DNA from: Neptunicella plasticusilytica
GTDB lineage: Bacteria; Pseudomonadota; Gammaproteobacteria; Enterobacterales; Alteromonadaceae
Length of the DNA stretch: 64,000 bases
Reading direction: 5' to 3'
NCBI RefSeq assembly: GCF_047922965.1
Contig: NZ_CP150481.1
Span: forward strand, 3,782,001 to 3,846,000
Of the stretch, positions 25,422-34,265 are shown piece by piece. Made by a program: the position numbers and the translations under genes. The notes under the pieces were generated by a model, which was given only the letters and a program-made list of their open reading frames with translations, did no database searches and was not told where the DNA came from. How positions within the stretch are numbered: the first letter of the stretch is position 1; the number at the start of each line of letters is the position of its first letter.

Positions 25422-26060
25422 TCACAATAATCCTTTTTCCATTGCCAATAATACTGCCCGGGTGCGATCACGCACCCCCAGTTTTGCCAAAATATTGGAC
25501 ACATGATTTTTGATAGTGCCTTCGGATTTAAATAGCACCTGAGAAATTTCCTTGTTAGAACAACCGCTCGCCATCAACCCCAGCACTTGCTGTTCGCGCG
25601 CCGTCAATGATTCGGTTGCCGTCAATTCTGTGGCGGAGTTGCTTTGCAGATTGGTTAACAGGGTCTCGGTTAATGCTGGCTGATGAAGTGACTGCCCATT
25701 ATTCACCTGAACTATGGCATCGACCAATCTGTCCAGAGAGACATCTTTGAGCAGATAGCCTTTCGCTCCAGCCTGTAATCCGTCGATAATATATTGATGA
25801 TCATCAAAGGTCGTCAAAATTAGAGTCGGCACAGCAATCTGCTGTTGTCGCATCTGTTTTAATACTGCAATGCCATCCATTTTGGGCATTGAAATATCCA
25901 GTAAGACCACATCGGGCCGACAGGTAGCAATCGCATCTATCACCTGTGTTCCATCACTGGCTTCCCCGACCACTTCCAGCTGCTCTGACAGTTTTAACAG
26001 GCTTTTGAGTCCCTCCCTGAGTAACTGTTGATCATCAACCAGCAACAATTTGATTGTCAT
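25422..26060 (-). CDS. NarL/LuxR-type response regulator
   Basis: About 212 residues from MTIKLLLVDDQQLLREGLKS; the longer frame to 26111 would overlap the kinase. Receiver domain residues 1-120 with phospho-acceptor Asp in VVLLDISMPKMDG and Lys in GYLLKDVS. C-terminal LuxR helix-turn-helix about 150-210 (TAREQQVLGLMASGCSNKEI, NHVSNILAKLGVRDRTRAVL). It is paired with the kinase gene directly upstream on the same strand, overlapping by 4 bases. The target genes are not obvious; the dioxygenase gene is convergent to it. Confidence 0.95.
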   Translation of the reverse strand: MTIKLLLVDDQQLLREGLKSLLKLSEQLEVVGEASDGTQVIDAIATCRPDVVLLDISMPKMDGIAVLKQMRQQQIAVPTLILTTFDDHQYIIDGLQAGAKGYLLKDVSLDRLVDAIVQVNNGQSLHQPALTETLLTNLQSNSATELTATESLTAREQQVLGLMASGCSNKEISQVLFKSEGTIKNHVSNILAKLGVRDRTRAVLLAMEKGLL

Positions 26061-27223
26061 ACTGACAAGACTCCGGAGCTGAGGGGAATACGAATATCCA
26101 GATGAAGACAATGATCGATAATCGCTATATTCAACTTGGCCGAAAATGCATTTAACCGTTCTTGCATGCCTTTAAGACCATTGCCGAACGTAATTTTATC
26201 CTGATGGATAGCATGACCATTATCACTGACCATCAGCTGATAATGGTCAGCGTTGCGGCTCATCGCCAGATTAAACCGGGTCGCATTAGTATGTTTTAGG
26301 CAGTTGGTCAGTGCTTCCTGTATGCAAAACAGAATCGAATTGGCCAGCTCGATATCTTCCAGCTCAATATCCGCATCAATATCCAGATGAAAACGCAGGC
26401 GTGGTACATGTTCCAGTAATAATTCCAAGCCAGTAGCAAAATCCAGCTGACGACTTTCCCGCAAGGTAGACACAGCGTCACGCACATCACTCAACAGCAG
26501 TTTGGCCAGCTTATGGCACTCATCAACCTGTTGCCTGGCCTCGCCTTCGCAATGATGTGATGATACCTGCAGTTTGATAATAAGTGCGGTCAAATGGTGC
26601 CCGACCAGATCGTGCAGATCTCGCGCAATACGGGTACGCTCACTCTGTTTGCCTGCTTGGGTTAATAAATGCTGGGTCGCCAATAGCTGCTGGTTAAGAC
26701 GTTGTGTTTGCTCGGCATTTTCCATTGCACGTCGGGCCTGAAAAGTCATTAATATCGCAAATAAATGAAAGGTGCCATATAACAACGCGGTAATCCAAAG
26801 TGGCCCGGTTTGCCAGCGCCAGACATAAAAACTGAAAAACACCGTTATTGCCACCAGCATCACACCCAAGGACTTCAGTACCGACATATAAAAGGGCAGT
26901 ACCGATACCCAGATAATCAATAATATGGTCAGAAACAGTAACGGAACCAATGACACCAGCCCAAATATGACGGCTACCATTAGTATCAACGCAACAATTT
27001 GTGCCGGTCTCCAGACCCAGCGACCGGGTCCACGAGTCGCATAAAGAAAACTCGCCAGATAAACCATAAAGCCAGCGATGAGTAAAACAGTGACAACGGC
27101 TGTGCTGCTTTGTTTGACTTGCTGTAATGCAACGGCCGCGACCAGCAGTATGGTAATAACAGCCACCAGATCTTCTATCTGAAAAGGTAAAGATGAATAA
27201 GGGATACGGCGTGATTTTTTCAT
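26057..27223 (-). CDS. HisKA_3-type sensor histidine kinase
   Basis: About 388 residues from the ATG at 27223 (MKKSRRIPYSSLPFQIEDLV); an upstream TTG is less likely because it lacks a ribosome-binding site. Five or six hydrophobic segments in residues 15-155 form a membrane sensor with no large periplasmic domain. The phospho-acceptor is in RTRIARDLHDLVGHHLTALI near residue 200. The ATPase part is at the C-terminus (EALTNCLKHTNATRF, VSDNG, FGNGLKGMQERL). It is of the NarX/DesK class and pairs with the response regulator downstream. The signal is unknown; DesK-like membrane-sensing is one possibility. Confidence 0.9.
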   Translation of the reverse strand: MKKSRRIPYSSLPFQIEDLVAVITILLVAAVALQQVKQSSTAVVTVLLIAGFMVYLASFLYATRGPGRWVWRPAQIVALILMVAVIFGLVSLVPLLFLTILLIIWVSVLPFYMSVLKSLGVMLVAITVFFSFYVWRWQTGPLWITALLYGTFHLFAILMTFQARRAMENAEQTQRLNQQLLATQHLLTQAGKQSERTRIARDLHDLVGHHLTALIIKLQVSSHHCEGEARQQVDECHKLAKLLLSDVRDAVSTLRESRQLDFATGLELLLEHVPRLRFHLDIDADIELEDIELANSILFCIQEALTNCLKHTNATRFNLAMSRNADHYQLMVSDNGHAIHQDKITFGNGLKGMQERLNAFSAKLNIAIIDHCLHLDIRIPLSSGVLSV

Positions 27224-27388
27224 GGGGTTATTATGCCAGTTATGCCAAGCTCGGGAATAGGCCAAAAGTCATGAATAATGGACAAATTATTCCATGCCGG
27301 TTATCCGGCGCTATCGGGATACCCGCGATTGTCTGGTTCAACCGGAAATACCGAAAATGTTATGGGGTGGACAAATAGTGTCATTCCC

Positions 27389-27419
27389 ACTGGCAGACAA
27401 ATGATGTTAGTCTGCCAGT
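27389..27419 (+). promoter_or_regulatory. Perfect 10-bp inverted repeat upstream of DUF2254 gene
   Basis: ACTGGCAGAC and GTCTGCCAGT are perfect reverse complements with an 11-base spacer. It lies about 40 bases before the GTG start. No T-run follows, so an operator or leader hairpin is more likely than a terminator. Confidence 0.4.
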
Positions 27420-27459
27420 TATCCCGGTTGATCAGACCTTTGGCTTGCAGAGAGGCAGT

Positions 27460-28800
27460 GTGAACCTACTAGACAATAAAAGAACCCAATTGCTTGCTGC
27501 CCTGGACAAAATTAAGACCAGTTTCTGGTTTATACCCAGCTTGTTGGTGGTATCTGCGTTAGTCGCGGCGGTATTGTTTATCTGTATTGATCGTTTCAGC
27601 GGGCTCAATCAGCTCGACGCACTGCATCAGGTTTACCAAATCAAGCCTGATGCAGCCAGAGAGCTGTTAACTACCATCGCGGCCTCGATGATGACAGTGG
27701 TCAGTATTGCGTTTTCTATCACTATTGTGGCCCTGACACTGGCGTCATCACAATTCGGCCCACGTCTGATCCGCAACTTTATGAATGACAGCGGCACCCA
27801 GATTGTGTTGGGTCTGTTTATCGCCAATTTTGTTTATTGCCTGTCCATTGTGCGGGCAATTGATGCCTTTGCCGACGCTGACTATGTTCCCGGCCTGTCT
27901 ATTGTGTGGTGTTTGTTTATCACCTTGGTCAGTGTGTTTTTTCTTATCTTTTTCATCCATCACGTCGCTCACTCTATTCAGGCCGATAATGTAATTGATG
28001 ATGTATACCAAGAGCTTGAACAGAGTGTCGAGAGCCTGTTTCCGTCCTCTCATTCATCCTCTGAGTTACACAATACCGCCATTGATGACGACTATGGCAC
28101 TCAGCATTTCTCTCACCACAGCGAAATAATCAGTGAAACAAGCGGTTATTTGCAGGCTATCGATTTTAAGGCACTGATTAAACTGATGTGTGAACACGAT
28201 GCTGTTGCCCAGATTAAGATCAAGGCAGGTGACTTTGTAGTCAAAGATATGCCGATGATTACTTTGCACCACCATGAACCTGTTGACAATGCGTTAACTG
28301 CCCAGTTGCGTAACTGCCTGACGTTAGGCTCCAAGCGTTCACCTATTCAAGATCCCGAATTTGCGGTCCATCAATTAGTAGAGATTGCCCTAAGAGCACT
28401 GTCACCCGGCATCAATGATCCGTATTCAGCCCTCACTTGTGTGGACAAACTCACTGCCACTTTATGCCTGCTCACGAGTAAAACCTTTCCGCAAGGCGGC
28501 TATCTGGATCAACAAGGCACCCTGCGTTTACAGTATAAATCCGTCACTTTTAGCGGCATAGGTAACGCCGCGTTTGATCAAATTCGCCAGTACTCGCAAA
28601 CTTGTCTGGCCATTTCGATTCGCCAGCTGGAATCGCTGGACAAAATTGTTCGTCAGGCTAAACATGCTGAACATCTAGATTTTGTAAAAAGACAGGCTAC
28701 GATGATTAAACAGGGTCTTGAGCAACAGCAAATTACTGATACCGACTGTCAGGATTATCGACAGCGTCTGGATCATATCTATCAACAATTACCAAATTAG
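27460..28800 (+). CDS. DUF2254 inner-membrane protein
   Basis: A protein of about 446 residues starting at GTG 27460 (GAGAGG four bases upstream). Four membrane segments in the first 170 residues: IPSLLVVSALVAAVLFICID, TTIAASMMTVVSIAFSITIV, VLGLFIANFVYCLSIVRAI and IVWCLFITLVSVFFLIFFI. The rest is cytoplasmic and contains ALSPGINDPYSALTCVDKL, typical of DUF2254. Function of the family is unknown; it is widespread and has a mechanosensitive-channel-like look to some. It stands between the two-component genes and the marR-MATE operon. Confidence 0.85.
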   Translation: MNLLDNKRTQLLAALDKIKTSFWFIPSLLVVSALVAAVLFICIDRFSGLNQLDALHQVYQIKPDAARELLTTIAASMMTVVSIAFSITIVALTLASSQFGPRLIRNFMNDSGTQIVLGLFIANFVYCLSIVRAIDAFADADYVPGLSIVWCLFITLVSVFFLIFFIHHVAHSIQADNVIDDVYQELEQSVESLFPSSHSSSELHNTAIDDDYGTQHFSHHSEIISETSGYLQAIDFKALIKLMCEHDAVAQIKIKAGDFVVKDMPMITLHHHEPVDNALTAQLRNCLTLGSKRSPIQDPEFAVHQLVEIALRALSPGINDPYSALTCVDKLTATLCLLTSKTFPQGGYLDQQGTLRLQYKSVTFSGIGNAAFDQIRQYSQTCLAISIRQLESLDKIVRQAKHAEHLDFVKRQATMIKQGLEQQQITDTDCQDYRQRLDHIYQQLPN

Positions 28801-28869
28801 CTATTATCCCGACGGCTGGCTCTGTTATCCCGATCTGAGGTTGATTATTTCTTGAGTACAAATAATTAC

Positions 28870-28903
28870 TTGCAATATACTTGATTGATCAACTATATTG
28901 CAA
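28870..28903 (+). promoter_or_regulatory. Palindromic operator/promoter of the marR-MATE operon
   Basis: Arms TTGCAATATA (28870-28879) and TATATTGCAA (28894-28903) are perfect reverse complements around a 14-base centre that is itself a near palindrome (TTGATTGATCAA). TTGCAA and TATATT, 18 bases apart, can serve as -35 and -10, so a repressor here would block its own promoter. The marR start is 27 bases on. Confidence 0.65.
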
Positions 28904-28930
28904 GCAACTATCTGTTAATCGAGAAATTCC

Positions 28931-29365
28931 ATGTCAACTTTAAGCCCCTCAATGCAACTGGTGATGGTACTGTGCAAAACTCACAGCGACTTGCTCAAAC
29001 CCATAGAGTCCAGTTTAAGTACTCACGGCATTAACTACACCGAGTTAATGGTGATGTACCGACTTAGCCAGTCTCCCAACCTGACCCTGCGCAGAATAGA
29101 GCTGGCCAACGCGGTCAACCTCAGCGCGTCGGGGGTCACCCGATTGCTATTGCCAATGGAAAAAATCAAGCTGGTAGAGAAGCAGGCCAATAGCCGTGAT
29201 GCGCGCGTCAGCCTGGTTAAACTGACGAGCACTGGCCAACAGGTTTTGGCAGACGCACTGGAAAGTTTTAAACAAAGTGCGGCATGGGCCACCCAGTCGC
29301 TCGATGCACAACAGCTGCAACAATGTTTGCAATTACTTACTTCATTACAACCGCAAAGGACATAA
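28931..29365 (+). CDS. MarR-family transcriptional regulator
   Basis: A 144-residue winged-helix protein. Core motif region RRIELANAVNLSASGVTRLL (recognition helix) and then EKQANSRDARVSLVKLTSTG (wing), as in MarR/SlyA regulators. It is the first gene of an operon with a MATE efflux pump; the stop and the MATE start overlap (TAATG). A strong palindrome overlaps the promoter. Expected action: ligand-relieved repression of the operon. The ligand is unknown. Confidence 0.95.
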   Translation: MSTLSPSMQLVMVLCKTHSDLLKPIESSLSTHGINYTELMVMYRLSQSPNLTLRRIELANAVNLSASGVTRLLLPMEKIKLVEKQANSRDARVSLVKLTSTGQQVLADALESFKQSAAWATQSLDAQQLQQCLQLLTSLQPQRT

Positions 29366-30711
29366 TGCGGATGAAAGATTTAACCCAAGGTTCGATCCCC
29401 AGACATCTGATTAATATGGCAATTCCTATCGCTATTGGCCTGTTTGTGCAGACGTTGTATTTTTTGGTCGATTTGTATTTTGTCGGGCAACTTGGTGACA
29501 CAGCGCTGGCTGGCGTTAGTGCCGCCGGCAATGCCAATCTGATTATCATTGCCCTGACCCAAATATTAAACGTGGGCACCGCGACTCTGGTATCCCATGC
29601 TGTGGGAAGGAAGGATAAAAAAGACGCTAACCTTATTTTTAATCAATCGATTTTACTCGCCAGTGGCTTAGCGATCTTGACCCTGATTGTGGGCTACGGC
29701 TGTGGCCAATACTACATGCAAACCTTATCCAACGACGCGCAAATCGTCGAGGCAGGCACCACTTATTTATACTGGTTTTTACCTAATATGGCGCTGCAGT
29801 TTTCCATTGTGGCCATGGCTGCCGCGTTGCGTGGTACCGGTATTGTCAAACCGGTGATGCTGGTCCAGATGTTATCTGTGCTGATTAATATCCTGCTGGC
29901 GCCAGTACTGATTGCAGGCTGGGGGACCGGTTATCCGCTAGGAGTGGCCGGAGCCGGCATGGCCAGTTCTATTGCGGTGGTTATTGGTGTGATCATTTTG
30001 CTGTGGTACTTTTTCCGTCTGGAACATTACGTCTCGGTTAACTTGTCATTGTGGCGACCGGACTGGGCAAGCTGGAAAAGATTACTGTCAATCGGCTTTC
30101 CAGCCGGTGCCGAGTTTTTCCTGATGTTTTTATATATGGCGGTGATTTACTGGACTATTCAGCAGTTCGGCGCCAGTGCCCAGGCCGGATTTGGACTAGG
30201 CTCCAGAGTCATGCAGGCATTATTCCTGCCGGCAATGGCATTAGCTTTTTCGGCGCCGGCCGTTGCCGGACAAAACTTTGGCGCCCGCCTCCCTAACCGA
30301 GTTGAACAAACCTTTAAATGGACAGCCTTACTCAGTTGTCTGGTGATGGCTATACTGACAGCCATTTGTCTGTGGCAGGCACCGGCATTGATATCGAGTT
30401 TCTCGGATGACATTGCTGTTCTGACTATTGCATCGGGCTTCCTGAGTCTGATCTGCTGGAACTTTATCCCCACCGGGTTAATTTTTACCTGCTCGGGTAT
30501 GTTTCAGGGGCTGGGCAACACCTGGCCTGCACTTTTAAGCAGTGCAACCCGGTTATTGTCCTTCGCATTACCGGCTATCTGGTTATCCGGTCAAGGCGAC
30601 TTCTATATTGAACAAATCTGGTATTTGTCCATTGCCACCGTGACAATGCAAAGTTTGTTGAGCCTTTACCTGCTCAGGGGCCAAATGTATCGACGACTGC
30701 AATTTGACTAG
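29365..30711 (+). CDS. MATE-family multidrug/toxin efflux pump
   Basis: 448 residues from the ATG at 29365, which overlaps the marR stop codon and has AAAGGA upstream. Twelve membrane segments, in two homologous halves. Typical MATE features are seen: IPIAIGLFVQTLYFLVDLYF near residue 20, a GTATLVSHAVGRKD stretch near 75, and a GQNFGARLPNRVEQTFKW stretch near 305 in the second half. MATE pumps use sodium or proton gradients to export cationic drugs or metabolites. Regulation by the upstream MarR protein is very likely. Confidence 0.95.
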   Translation: MRMKDLTQGSIPRHLINMAIPIAIGLFVQTLYFLVDLYFVGQLGDTALAGVSAAGNANLIIIALTQILNVGTATLVSHAVGRKDKKDANLIFNQSILLASGLAILTLIVGYGCGQYYMQTLSNDAQIVEAGTTYLYWFLPNMALQFSIVAMAAALRGTGIVKPVMLVQMLSVLINILLAPVLIAGWGTGYPLGVAGAGMASSIAVVIGVIILLWYFFRLEHYVSVNLSLWRPDWASWKRLLSIGFPAGAEFFLMFLYMAVIYWTIQQFGASAQAGFGLGSRVMQALFLPAMALAFSAPAVAGQNFGARLPNRVEQTFKWTALLSCLVMAILTAICLWQAPALISSFSDDIAVLTIASGFLSLICWNFIPTGLIFTCSGMFQGLGNTWPALLSSATRLLSFALPAIWLSGQGDFYIEQIWYLSIATVTMQSLLSLYLLRGQMYRRLQFD

Positions 30712-30727
30712 CGTTACACCATGCCTC

Positions 30728-30768
30728 ACCGGTCCGGCTATCATCTGATATTCGGACCGGTTAAAAAT
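30728..30768 (+). terminator. Intrinsic terminator after the MATE gene
   Basis: ACCGGTCCG / CGGACCGGT stem with a 16-base loop, then TTAAAAAT. Long loop, but perfect arms. Confidence 0.55.
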
Positions 30769-30848
30769 CGTTCATATTACCGTCATCACAACGACATATA
30801 ATCTCTGCAATCTTATTCCCCTAATGGTCAACATATAGGGGAAAAATA

Positions 30849-31064
30849 ATGGGATTAAGTATCTGGCAAATTGTTTTGGTCGTAATGCTATTTTTACTGT
30901 TATTTGGTCGCGGAAAAATACCGGCGTTGATGACGGATCTGGCTGAAGGCATCAAAGGTTTCAAGAAAGGTATCAATGATGTCGATGAGCCACAGCAACA
31001 ATCCCCACAACCTTCGATTGAGAAAAAAGGCGACAAGGAATCTCCCGAGCACAGCACGTCATAA
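30849..31064 (+). CDS. tatA: Twin-arginine translocase subunit TatA
   Basis: A 71-residue protein: single N-terminal membrane helix (LSIWQIVLVVMLFLLLF), hinge FGRGKIP, amphipathic helix ALMTDLAEGIKGFKKGIND, then a charged tail. TatA multimers form the pore for folded Tat substrates. The start has AGGGGAAAAATA upstream. First of the tatABC operon; Tat substrates are visible nearby (14.6, 24.5 and 32.8 kb). Confidence 0.95.
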   Translation: MGLSIWQIVLVVMLFLLLFGRGKIPALMTDLAEGIKGFKKGINDVDEPQQQSPQPSIEKKGDKESPEHSTS

Positions 31065-31105
31065 TTCCCTATTGATGAAAACCTGTCCCTCAACCGGAGT
31101 CAACG

Positions 31106-31489
31106 ATGTTTGATTTAAGCTGGATAGAACTGGTGTTTTGTGCGGTGCTGGCACTAATCGTTATTGGTCCCAAAGATCTTCCCAAACTGTTCAAAGCTGC
31201 CGGCCAGTTGATGGCCAAAGCTCGCAAGATGTATAAGGATATACTCGGCAGCATGCAGCAACTGGAACGCGAAGTGAATATCGCTTCGGGTCAAAACAGT
31301 AAAGATGATCAGTGGCGCGAATTGCTACCGGAAGAAGTACGTAATTTGCCCGCCGATTTCTTACCCGGCAGTATGAGCGCAGAACAGCATCAACAACGCC
31401 ATCAGGCCATTGATCTAGCCCGCCAGCAGGCTACCTTGGCTGCTCAGCATCAAGCCCCAACGTCGTCCACGGATAAGAGTCAGTTATAA
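31106..31489 (+). CDS. tatB: Twin-arginine translocase subunit TatB
   Basis: A 127-residue protein: FDLSWIELVFCAVLALIVIG membrane helix with the conserved Glu8-type position, then GPKDLPKLFKAAGQLMAKAR amphipathic helix and a long charged C-terminal region. TatB with TatC recognises the RR signal. It overlaps the tatC start by one base. Confidence 0.95.
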   Translation: MFDLSWIELVFCAVLALIVIGPKDLPKLFKAAGQLMAKARKMYKDILGSMQQLEREVNIASGQNSKDDQWRELLPEEVRNLPADFLPGSMSAEQHQQRHQAIDLARQQATLAAQHQAPTSSTDKSQL

Positions 31490-32274
31490 TGGAAGATGAG
31501 CTGAATTTATCCAGGGCGCCGCTACTTAAACATTTGCTCGAACTGCGCAGCCGACTGCTCTATTGTCTCAGCTTTTTTGCTATCATGTTTGGTCTATCCT
31601 ATTTGTTTGCCACTGACATTTACCACTTTTTGCAACAGCCGTTATTGCAGATATTTGGGCCGGATAGTGGTAGAAGGATGATCTATACCGGTTTACACGA
31701 AGCCTTTTTTACCTATCTTAAACTGGCATTTTTCAGCGCGCTATTTTTTACCTTGCCACTTATATTAATCCAGGTTTGGCGTTTCATCGCACCGGGACTT
31801 TATAAGCATGAACAACGTCGCTTATCGCCGTTATTTGTCCTCACCCCCATTCTGTTTGTTACCGGTTCAGCACTGGCGTTTTATGTGGTGATGCCACTCG
31901 CCTGGGAGTTTTTTATCAGCTTTGAGGCGCCGGGAGGGCAAGATGCCATCAGTGTTGAACTGGAGGCCAAGGTAAGTGAATACCTGGGACTGGTAATAAA
32001 ACTGATTATCGCCTTTGGACTGAGTTTTGAGTTGCCAATACTACTGCTGGTCCTGGCCAAAGCGGGGTTGGTTACAGTGGAGAGTTTGCGCGAGTATCGA
32101 CGCCATGCCATTGTGGCTATATTTTTGGTGGCGGCGGTGATGACGCCCCCCGATCTTATCTCGCAAATCGCCTTGGGGCTTCCCGTCGTTGCCCTGTACG
32201 AACTGTCTATTTTGCTGATCCTGTGGACCCAACACAATGCAACAACCCGGGACCCGGCGTCGACCAATAATTAA
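31489..32274 (+). CDS. tatC: Twin-arginine translocase subunit TatC
   Basis: A 261-residue membrane protein with six helices. Typical TatC features: APLLKHLLELRSRLLYCLSF at the N-terminus, the periplasmic YTGLHEAFFTYLKLAFFSAL loop and FIAPGLYKHEQRRLSPLF. A GLSFELPILLLVLAKAG stretch is near residue 175 and TPPDLISQIALGLPVVALYE near 215. It recognises the twin-arginine signal. Third gene of tatABC. Confidence 0.97.
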   Translation: MEDELNLSRAPLLKHLLELRSRLLYCLSFFAIMFGLSYLFATDIYHFLQQPLLQIFGPDSGRRMIYTGLHEAFFTYLKLAFFSALFFTLPLILIQVWRFIAPGLYKHEQRRLSPLFVLTPILFVTGSALAFYVVMPLAWEFFISFEAPGGQDAISVELEAKVSEYLGLVIKLIIAFGLSFELPILLLVLAKAGLVTVESLREYRRHAIVAIFLVAAVMTPPDLISQIALGLPVVALYELSILLILWTQHNATTRDPASTNN

Positions 32275-32290
32275 CCACTTGTAAATATAA

Positions 32291-32447
32291 ACGACATTTC
32301 TTATCCCGAGTTGGGGTTAATAAACCCCAGCTCGGGATAAGCCACGCCTCTCAATAACGCTCTTTTTGCACCTGGCAGCGTTGGGCTTTCTAGTCATAGC
32401 CCGCTATGACGTACGAAATCCCGCCTTGCCAAGCACAAAAATGTCGT
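32291..32447 (+). repeat. Dispersed intergenic repeat, copy B (complete)
   Basis: 157 bases bounded by ACGACATTT and its inverse AAATGTCGT. Contains a long hairpin with arms TTATCCCGAGTTGGGGTT and AACCCCAGCTCGGGATAA (one mismatch, four-base loop) and a second short hairpin GTCATAGC / GCTATGAC. Looks like a MITE-like or BIME-like mobile repeat. It lies in the gap after tatC. Confidence 0.65.
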
Positions 32448-32525
32448 CATTGAGTAAACTATTTATTCAGCAATGGTTGAGTGAATAATATAACTATCTG
32501 AATTATTTACCCTTTGTAAATATAA

Positions 32526-32557
32526 ACGACATTTCTTATCCCGAGTTGGGGTTAATT
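32526..32557 (+). repeat. Dispersed intergenic repeat, copy C (partial)
   Basis: Identical to the left end of copy B from 32514 (TGTAAATATAAACGACATTT) through GTTGGGGTTAAT, then diverges. Only the left third is present. The rest of 32558-32753 holds the promoter of the next gene, but no clear site. Confidence 0.6.
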
Positions 32558-32753
32558 AGCCTGAATTCAGCTTAAATATTTACTTGTCACCAAAATGTAA
32601 AGCCGTTGTCATTGAAGCTTTTCAAAACTGTCAGGCAAATTACTGACAACTGTCACACAGCCTTTTTACTCTGAGCATGCCGGGTCGTGGTCATTCATGT
32701 AGTTTGCGAATGGGCCCCAAAACACGCAAACAACTGAATAATAAGGAATCCAA

Positions 32754-34196
32754 ATGACCAGTAATATCACTCTCCCTGATCAAGCCAATGCTCAGGATCC
32801 TCAACCTCTCGTTAATCGTCGTGATTTTATTAAAGGCGGCTCAATGGTAGCAGCAGGAAGTGCATTCGCAGCAATGTCGAACCGTGCCGCCGCGGCCAAC
32901 TTGCCCTATAGCGACTCTTACGGTCCACTAATGCCGGTTGCCGACAAAGCCACAGGTTTAGAATTACTCGCTCTGCCTGAGGGATTTGAATACACCTCTT
33001 TCGGCTGGACAGGTTCAATGCAGGCCGATGGACAACCCACTCCTGGCGCGCATGATGGTATGGCGCCCGTCGCGTCCAAAGGCAGCGTTATTTGTCTGGT
33101 GCGCAATCATGAACAAAGCGGTGGAGGACATACCTCCGCTCCCCGTGGAGGGCGCGGTGTATATAACCCCGCCCAACGTGGTGGTACCAGCAATGTGTTA
33201 TTCGACGTCGTGCAGGGAAAGTTTCTGTCCTCTTATAACAGCCTGGGCGGTACCATTCGAAACTGTTGTGGTGGTCTAACCCCATGGGGAAGCTGGATGT
33301 CTTGCGAAGAAACCTATCAAAATGCTCAGGGTTTCTATCACGGCTACATATTTGAAGTGCCCGGTTTTGGTATATCGGATGGCCAGCCTATTCGTGAAAT
33401 GGGCCGATTCTCTCACGAAGCGGCGGCAGTCGATCCGGCCACAGGCTACGTATACGAGACAGAAGATACCGGCCAGTCGGGTTTTTACAAGTTTGTGCCT
33501 GACGGTGTCTGGGGTGATTTGAAATCAGGCGGAAGTTTGTACGCCATGGTACTGGACAACACAGCTCGCATTGATCTGCGTGGTGGTTTGGTGGAAGGGA
33601 GCGTCTGGGACGTAAGCTGGCAAGAAGTGCCCGATCCGGATGCCTTCAACCAGTCCTGTTTCGCTCAGGCATCAGACGCCGCCATTATTGAGCGGGGTGA
33701 AGGCTGCTGGTATGACGATGGTAAAATCTTTTTTGTTTCCACCTCAGGCGGTGCAGCTAACCTTGGTCAGATCTTCTGTTACGACCCGCGCAAAGAAACA
33801 CTGACAATAGTGTTCGAGTCACAAAGCCGTGATCAGGTAGACGGCCCGGACAATATTGCCGTTAGTCCGCGTGGCAATATCCTGATGTGCGAAGACGGGG
33901 GCTCCAATCCCAAACGTTTGGTTGGCCTGACGCTGGATGGTAATACTTTCCATTTTGCTGAAAACCGCATCGCGCTTGATCAAGGTGATTTGGCCACCAT
34001 CGATGCCATCTATCCCGGCACTCAAGCCAACTTCCTGACCAGTGTTGGTAATTCAACAGATGGTTCCAACCGCCGCAGTTTCAGCAGCAGTGAATGGGCT
34101 GGTGCCTGTTTCCACGATCGCTGGCTGTTCGTCAATATCCAGACACCCGGCGTGACTTTTGCTATCACCGGTCCATGGGAAAACGGCGCACTTTAA
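32754..34196 (+). CDS. Tat-exported PhoX-like (DUF839) phosphatase
   Basis: A 480-residue protein with a Tat signal (LVNRRDFIKGGSMVAAGSAF at residues about 20-39). The mature part resembles the PhoX/DUF839 beta-propeller family: GLELLALPEGFEYTSFGWTG near residue 65, GGTIRNCCGGLTPWGSWMSCEE near 165, GRFSHEAAAVDPATGYVYET near 220, PDNIAVSPRGNILMCEDGG near 365. Family members are calcium/iron alkaline phosphatases or of unknown activity. Close to tatABC. The next gene encodes a PEP-CTERM protein. Catalysis is inferred from the family. Confidence 0.8.
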   Translation: MTSNITLPDQANAQDPQPLVNRRDFIKGGSMVAAGSAFAAMSNRAAAANLPYSDSYGPLMPVADKATGLELLALPEGFEYTSFGWTGSMQADGQPTPGAHDGMAPVASKGSVICLVRNHEQSGGGHTSAPRGGRGVYNPAQRGGTSNVLFDVVQGKFLSSYNSLGGTIRNCCGGLTPWGSWMSCEETYQNAQGFYHGYIFEVPGFGISDGQPIREMGRFSHEAAAVDPATGYVYETEDTGQSGFYKFVPDGVWGDLKSGGSLYAMVLDNTARIDLRGGLVEGSVWDVSWQEVPDPDAFNQSCFAQASDAAIIERGEGCWYDDGKIFFVSTSGGAANLGQIFCYDPRKETLTIVFESQSRDQVDGPDNIAVSPRGNILMCEDGGSNPKRLVGLTLDGNTFHFAENRIALDQGDLATIDAIYPGTQANFLTSVGNSTDGSNRRSFSSSEWAGACFHDRWLFVNIQTPGVTFAITGPWENGAL

Positions 34197-34265
34197 TCTA
34201 CGGCATTGCAAATAATCGGGAGCGCTGTTAGCTCCCTTCAATTTGATCATAAAGGAGCATAACAA

